A stretch of DNA of 7,037 nt from Spirochaetaceae bacterium. Lineage in GTDB: Bacteria; Spirochaetota; Spirochaetia; DSM-27196; SKKC01. The notes below the pieces were generated by a model. It was not told where the DNA came from and searched no databases. It worked only from the letters and a program-made list of their open reading frames with translations. Each line of letters starts with the position of its first letter. The first letter of the stretch is position 1. The stretch is from positions 1-7,037 of the forward strand of contig PWGF01000524.1 of the NCBI GenBank assembly GCA_003554375.1, read 5' to 3'. Positions 5,788 to 7,037 of the stretch are shown piece after piece. Position numbers and translations under genes: made by a program.

Positions 5788-5815
5788 CTATATCGCGGTT
5801 GTCGCCCGTTCTCAA
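5787..5815 (-). promoter_or_regulatory. sigma70 promoter of the second GGDEF gene
   Basis: On the minus strand TTGAGA (5815-5810) and TATAGT (5792-5787) are separated by exactly 17 bp. Each hexamer matches 5 of 6 consensus positions. Transcription would start near 5780, leaving a leader of about 63 nt before the GTG at 5717. This is the best two-part promoter in the window. Confidence 0.7.
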
Positions 5816-5881
5816 CCTATCCTACGCCTCTTCAGGGCAAACGCAGTTGGATCAGTACGGTTCGACGGCGGCGGCCGAGAG

Positions 5882-5893
5882 TCGCTGAAGCGA
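5882..5893. repeat. short palindrome in the gap after the SpoVR gene
   Basis: TCGCT-GA-AGCGA, with 5-bp arms, lies in the 222-bp gap between the SpoVR stop (5940) and the second GGDEF gene. It may be a small hairpin or binding site. No T-run follows it on the minus strand, so it is not a convincing terminator. I see nothing else in 5816-5939, and no small gene with a usable ribosome site. Confidence 0.2.
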
Positions 5894-5939
5894 GTACTTA
5901 CCCGGCTCACCACACCACCAGGAGGGCCCCGGCAAGCGC

Positions 5940-7037
5940 CTACGACCGCCCGCTCGCCGCCGCGCTTCCAGGCGGGGTGTCCAACTGCGTTTGTCCTGAC
6001 GCCTCTCCCTCCGAGCTCAAGACCTCTTCGTCTCCGTCCTCGTCCGCGGTAATCAGACGAACCGGACGACGCCAGACGCGCTCGATGTACTCCAGAACGC
6101 GCGTGGATCGCTCCTCGTCGAGCCCGCGCCCGTCGGTCTCGTAGTCATGACGCAGCGTGAGGCTGCCGTCCGCCGCCAGCTCCGAAACGTAGACTCGCGG
6201 CGCCCCATAGTGGAACTTCGGCGAGAGAATCGTCTCACGCAGGCGATTCATGTCGCGCTCCTCGATGAGGTAGCGCTCTTCCCCGAGGCGGTGCCGGGTC
6301 CGACGATACGTGAACAGCTCGAGCCGTTCGGCGAGCTCGTCGTCCAAGTAATTCCGGACGAATCCGAAGTCGTCCTCCTCCGCCCGGATCTGAAGCGCAG
6401 CGTCCAACCCGCGCCCCTCAACGATGTGCTCCCAGAGTACGAAGCCGACGTAGTACGGATTGATCGAGAGAGAGACCGACCCGCTTCCCCCGTACGGCCG
6501 CACGACATCCGAATGCGCTTTGGCGGCATCCAGGTACACGTCCTCGGCAAGGAAGTCGGCTTCCCTCAGCAGCCGGGCATGCCAGTAGCTCGCCCACCCC
6601 TCATTCATGATCTGGCACGCAAACACCGGATAGAAGTAGAATGACTCCTCCCGTACGCCCAGGAAGATATCACGCTCCCACTCCTCGAGCTCCGGGCCAT
6701 ACTGCGCTGTAAACCAGAGCAGATCGTACTCGGGGTGCGGTGGAATCGGGGCCCGGCGCGTTCGTCCGCGATCGCCGCGCTCCACGTCCTGCTCCTCGTC
6801 CCGGCCCTCGCCGGGGAGTTGGTCGTAGCGGCCTCCGAAGCCTTTGCGCTTCGGGCGCTCCTTCTGCTCGACCACCTCCGGATAGCGCTTTCTGGCGAGC
6901 CCGCGGTCGATATCGATGTGCTGCTCGAGAGAGAGCGCCGCATCCAGCACTGCCTCGACGCGCCGCCTGCCGTGCCGCTCGATCGCCGCCTCGATGCGGT
7001 GAGCCCGTTCGGCACGGCAGGCGGCGATCGAGCGGCA
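5940..7037 (-). CDS. spoVR: SpoVR family protein, C-terminal part (runs off right edge)
   Basis: 365 codons plus the TAG stop are visible and the frame stays open to the last base. The GTG at 6950 is therefore an internal valine, not a start; codons upstream of it read R-V-E-A-V-L-D-A-A-L-S-L, matching the SpoVR 'VE.LLDAAHAL' helix. The N-terminal 100-150 residues typical of a roughly 450-500-residue family member are missing. Further family landmarks, numbered from the window edge, are H-P-E-Y-D-L-L-W-F (101-109), Y-F-Y-P (134-137), I-M-N-E-G-W-A-S-Y-W-H (143-153), N-P-Y-Y-V-G-F (193-199) and S-L-T-L-R-H (292-297). An acidic low-complexity tail ends the protein. SpoVR was named for a role in Bacillus spore cortex formation, but homologues (YcgB in Escherichia coli) occur widely in non-sporulating bacteria, often near a PrkA-type kinase and a YeaH/YhbH protein; their biochemistry is unsettled. 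The protein is strongly acidic, with no membrane segment. Confidence 0.88.
   Translation of the reverse strand, partial: CRSIAACRAERAHRIEAAIERHGRRRVEAVLDAALSLEQHIDIDRGLARKRYPEVVEQKERPKRKGFGGRYDQLPGEGRDEEQDVERGDRGRTRRAPIPPHPEYDLLWFTAQYGPELEEWERDIFLGVREESFYFYPVFACQIMNEGWASYWHARLLREADFLAEDVYLDAAKAHSDVVRPYGGSGSVSLSINPYYVGFVLWEHIVEGRGLDAALQIRAEEDDFGFVRNYLDDELAERLELFTYRRTRHRLGEERYLIEERDMNRLRETILSPKFHYGAPRVYVSELAADGSLTLRHDYETDGRGLDEERSTRVLEYIERVWRRPVRLITADEDGDEEVLSSEGEASGQTQLDTPPGSAAASGRS
6973..7037. repeat. 19-bp perfect inverted repeat at the extreme right edge
   Basis: TGCCGCTCGATCGCCGCCT at 6973-6991 is repeated in perfect inverted form at 7019-7037, the last base of the window, with 27 nt between. 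A second overlapping inverted pair of 17 bp joins 6961-6977 to 7010-7026. Both lie inside the SpoVR frame, in an Ala/Arg/Glu-coding helix. Inverted identity of this length inside a coding sequence, ending exactly at the edge, may be a fold-back or assembly artefact rather than a biological element. Confidence 0.6.

Noticed and set aside
5835..5842. GGGCAAAC on the plus strand, resembling part of the c-di-GMP-I riboswitch
   Set aside because: The second conserved block (GACGCAAAGCC-like) and the paired stems are missing, and no plus-strand gene lies downstream.
5686..6144. Plus-strand frame of 152 codons between and across the second GGDEF and SpoVR genes
   Set aside because: Both ends are antisense to clear genes and the composition (Ser/Arg/Pro-rich) is that of a shadow frame.
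6948..6950. GTG at 6950 as the SpoVR start
   Set aside because: The frame is open to the window edge and the upstream codons match the SpoVR family helix before this valine, so the gene simply continues off the window.

Overview
The window is GC-rich bacterial chromosomal DNA carrying seven protein genes, two of them cut by the window edges. No RNA gene, insertion sequence, phage gene or CRISPR array was seen. The content is environmental-sensing and housekeeping in character: two membrane diguanylate cyclases, a PAS-domain sensor fragment, a SAM methyltransferase, a PHP-type metallohydrolase, a Tat-exported aldo/keto reductase and a SpoVR-family protein. Gene content and strongly acidic stretches (notably in SpoVR) would suit a free-living, possibly halophilic Gram-negative such as a Spirochaetota member. 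That placement is a weak inference; no taxonomic marker gene is present.

Layout. On the minus strand at the left are the 5' part of a PAS-domain gene (<1-178), a class I methyltransferase (280-1041) and a six-TM GGDEF protein (1071-2252). The GGDEF gene and the methyltransferase are 29 bp apart and are probably one transcript from a TATAAT promoter at 2281-2310. Divergent from them on the plus strand are a PHP metallohydrolase (2391-3554, start uncertain) and, after 160 bp, a Tat-exported aldo/keto reductase (3715-4779). The reductase has an extended -10 promoter placed so that its mRNA should be leaderless. It converges, across a 41-bp gap holding an 8-bp inverted repeat, on a second minus-strand GGDEF protein (4821-5717). 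That gene has a near-consensus promoter (5787-5815) and an operator-like palindrome at the predicted transcription start. At the right edge is the C-terminal 365 codons of a SpoVR-family gene (minus strand, running off the window).

How the genes may work together. Both GGDEF proteins keep the GGDEF active site and the RxxD inhibitory site, so both should make c-di-GMP and be product-inhibited. They have unrelated membrane sensor halves and separate promoters, so they probably answer different signals. No EAL or HD-GYP phosphodiesterase is visible. The PHP hydrolase (if its N-terminal hydrophobic segment is used) and the Tat reductase would both act outside the cytoplasm. No gap exceeds 300 bp; the gaps are about 101, 29, 138, 160, 41 and 222 bp and their contents are listed. 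I did not find a clearly novel multi-gene system. The most interesting signals are promoter/start-codon arrangements: a probable leaderless gene, and a shared AT-rich core between the divergent GGDEF and PHP genes.
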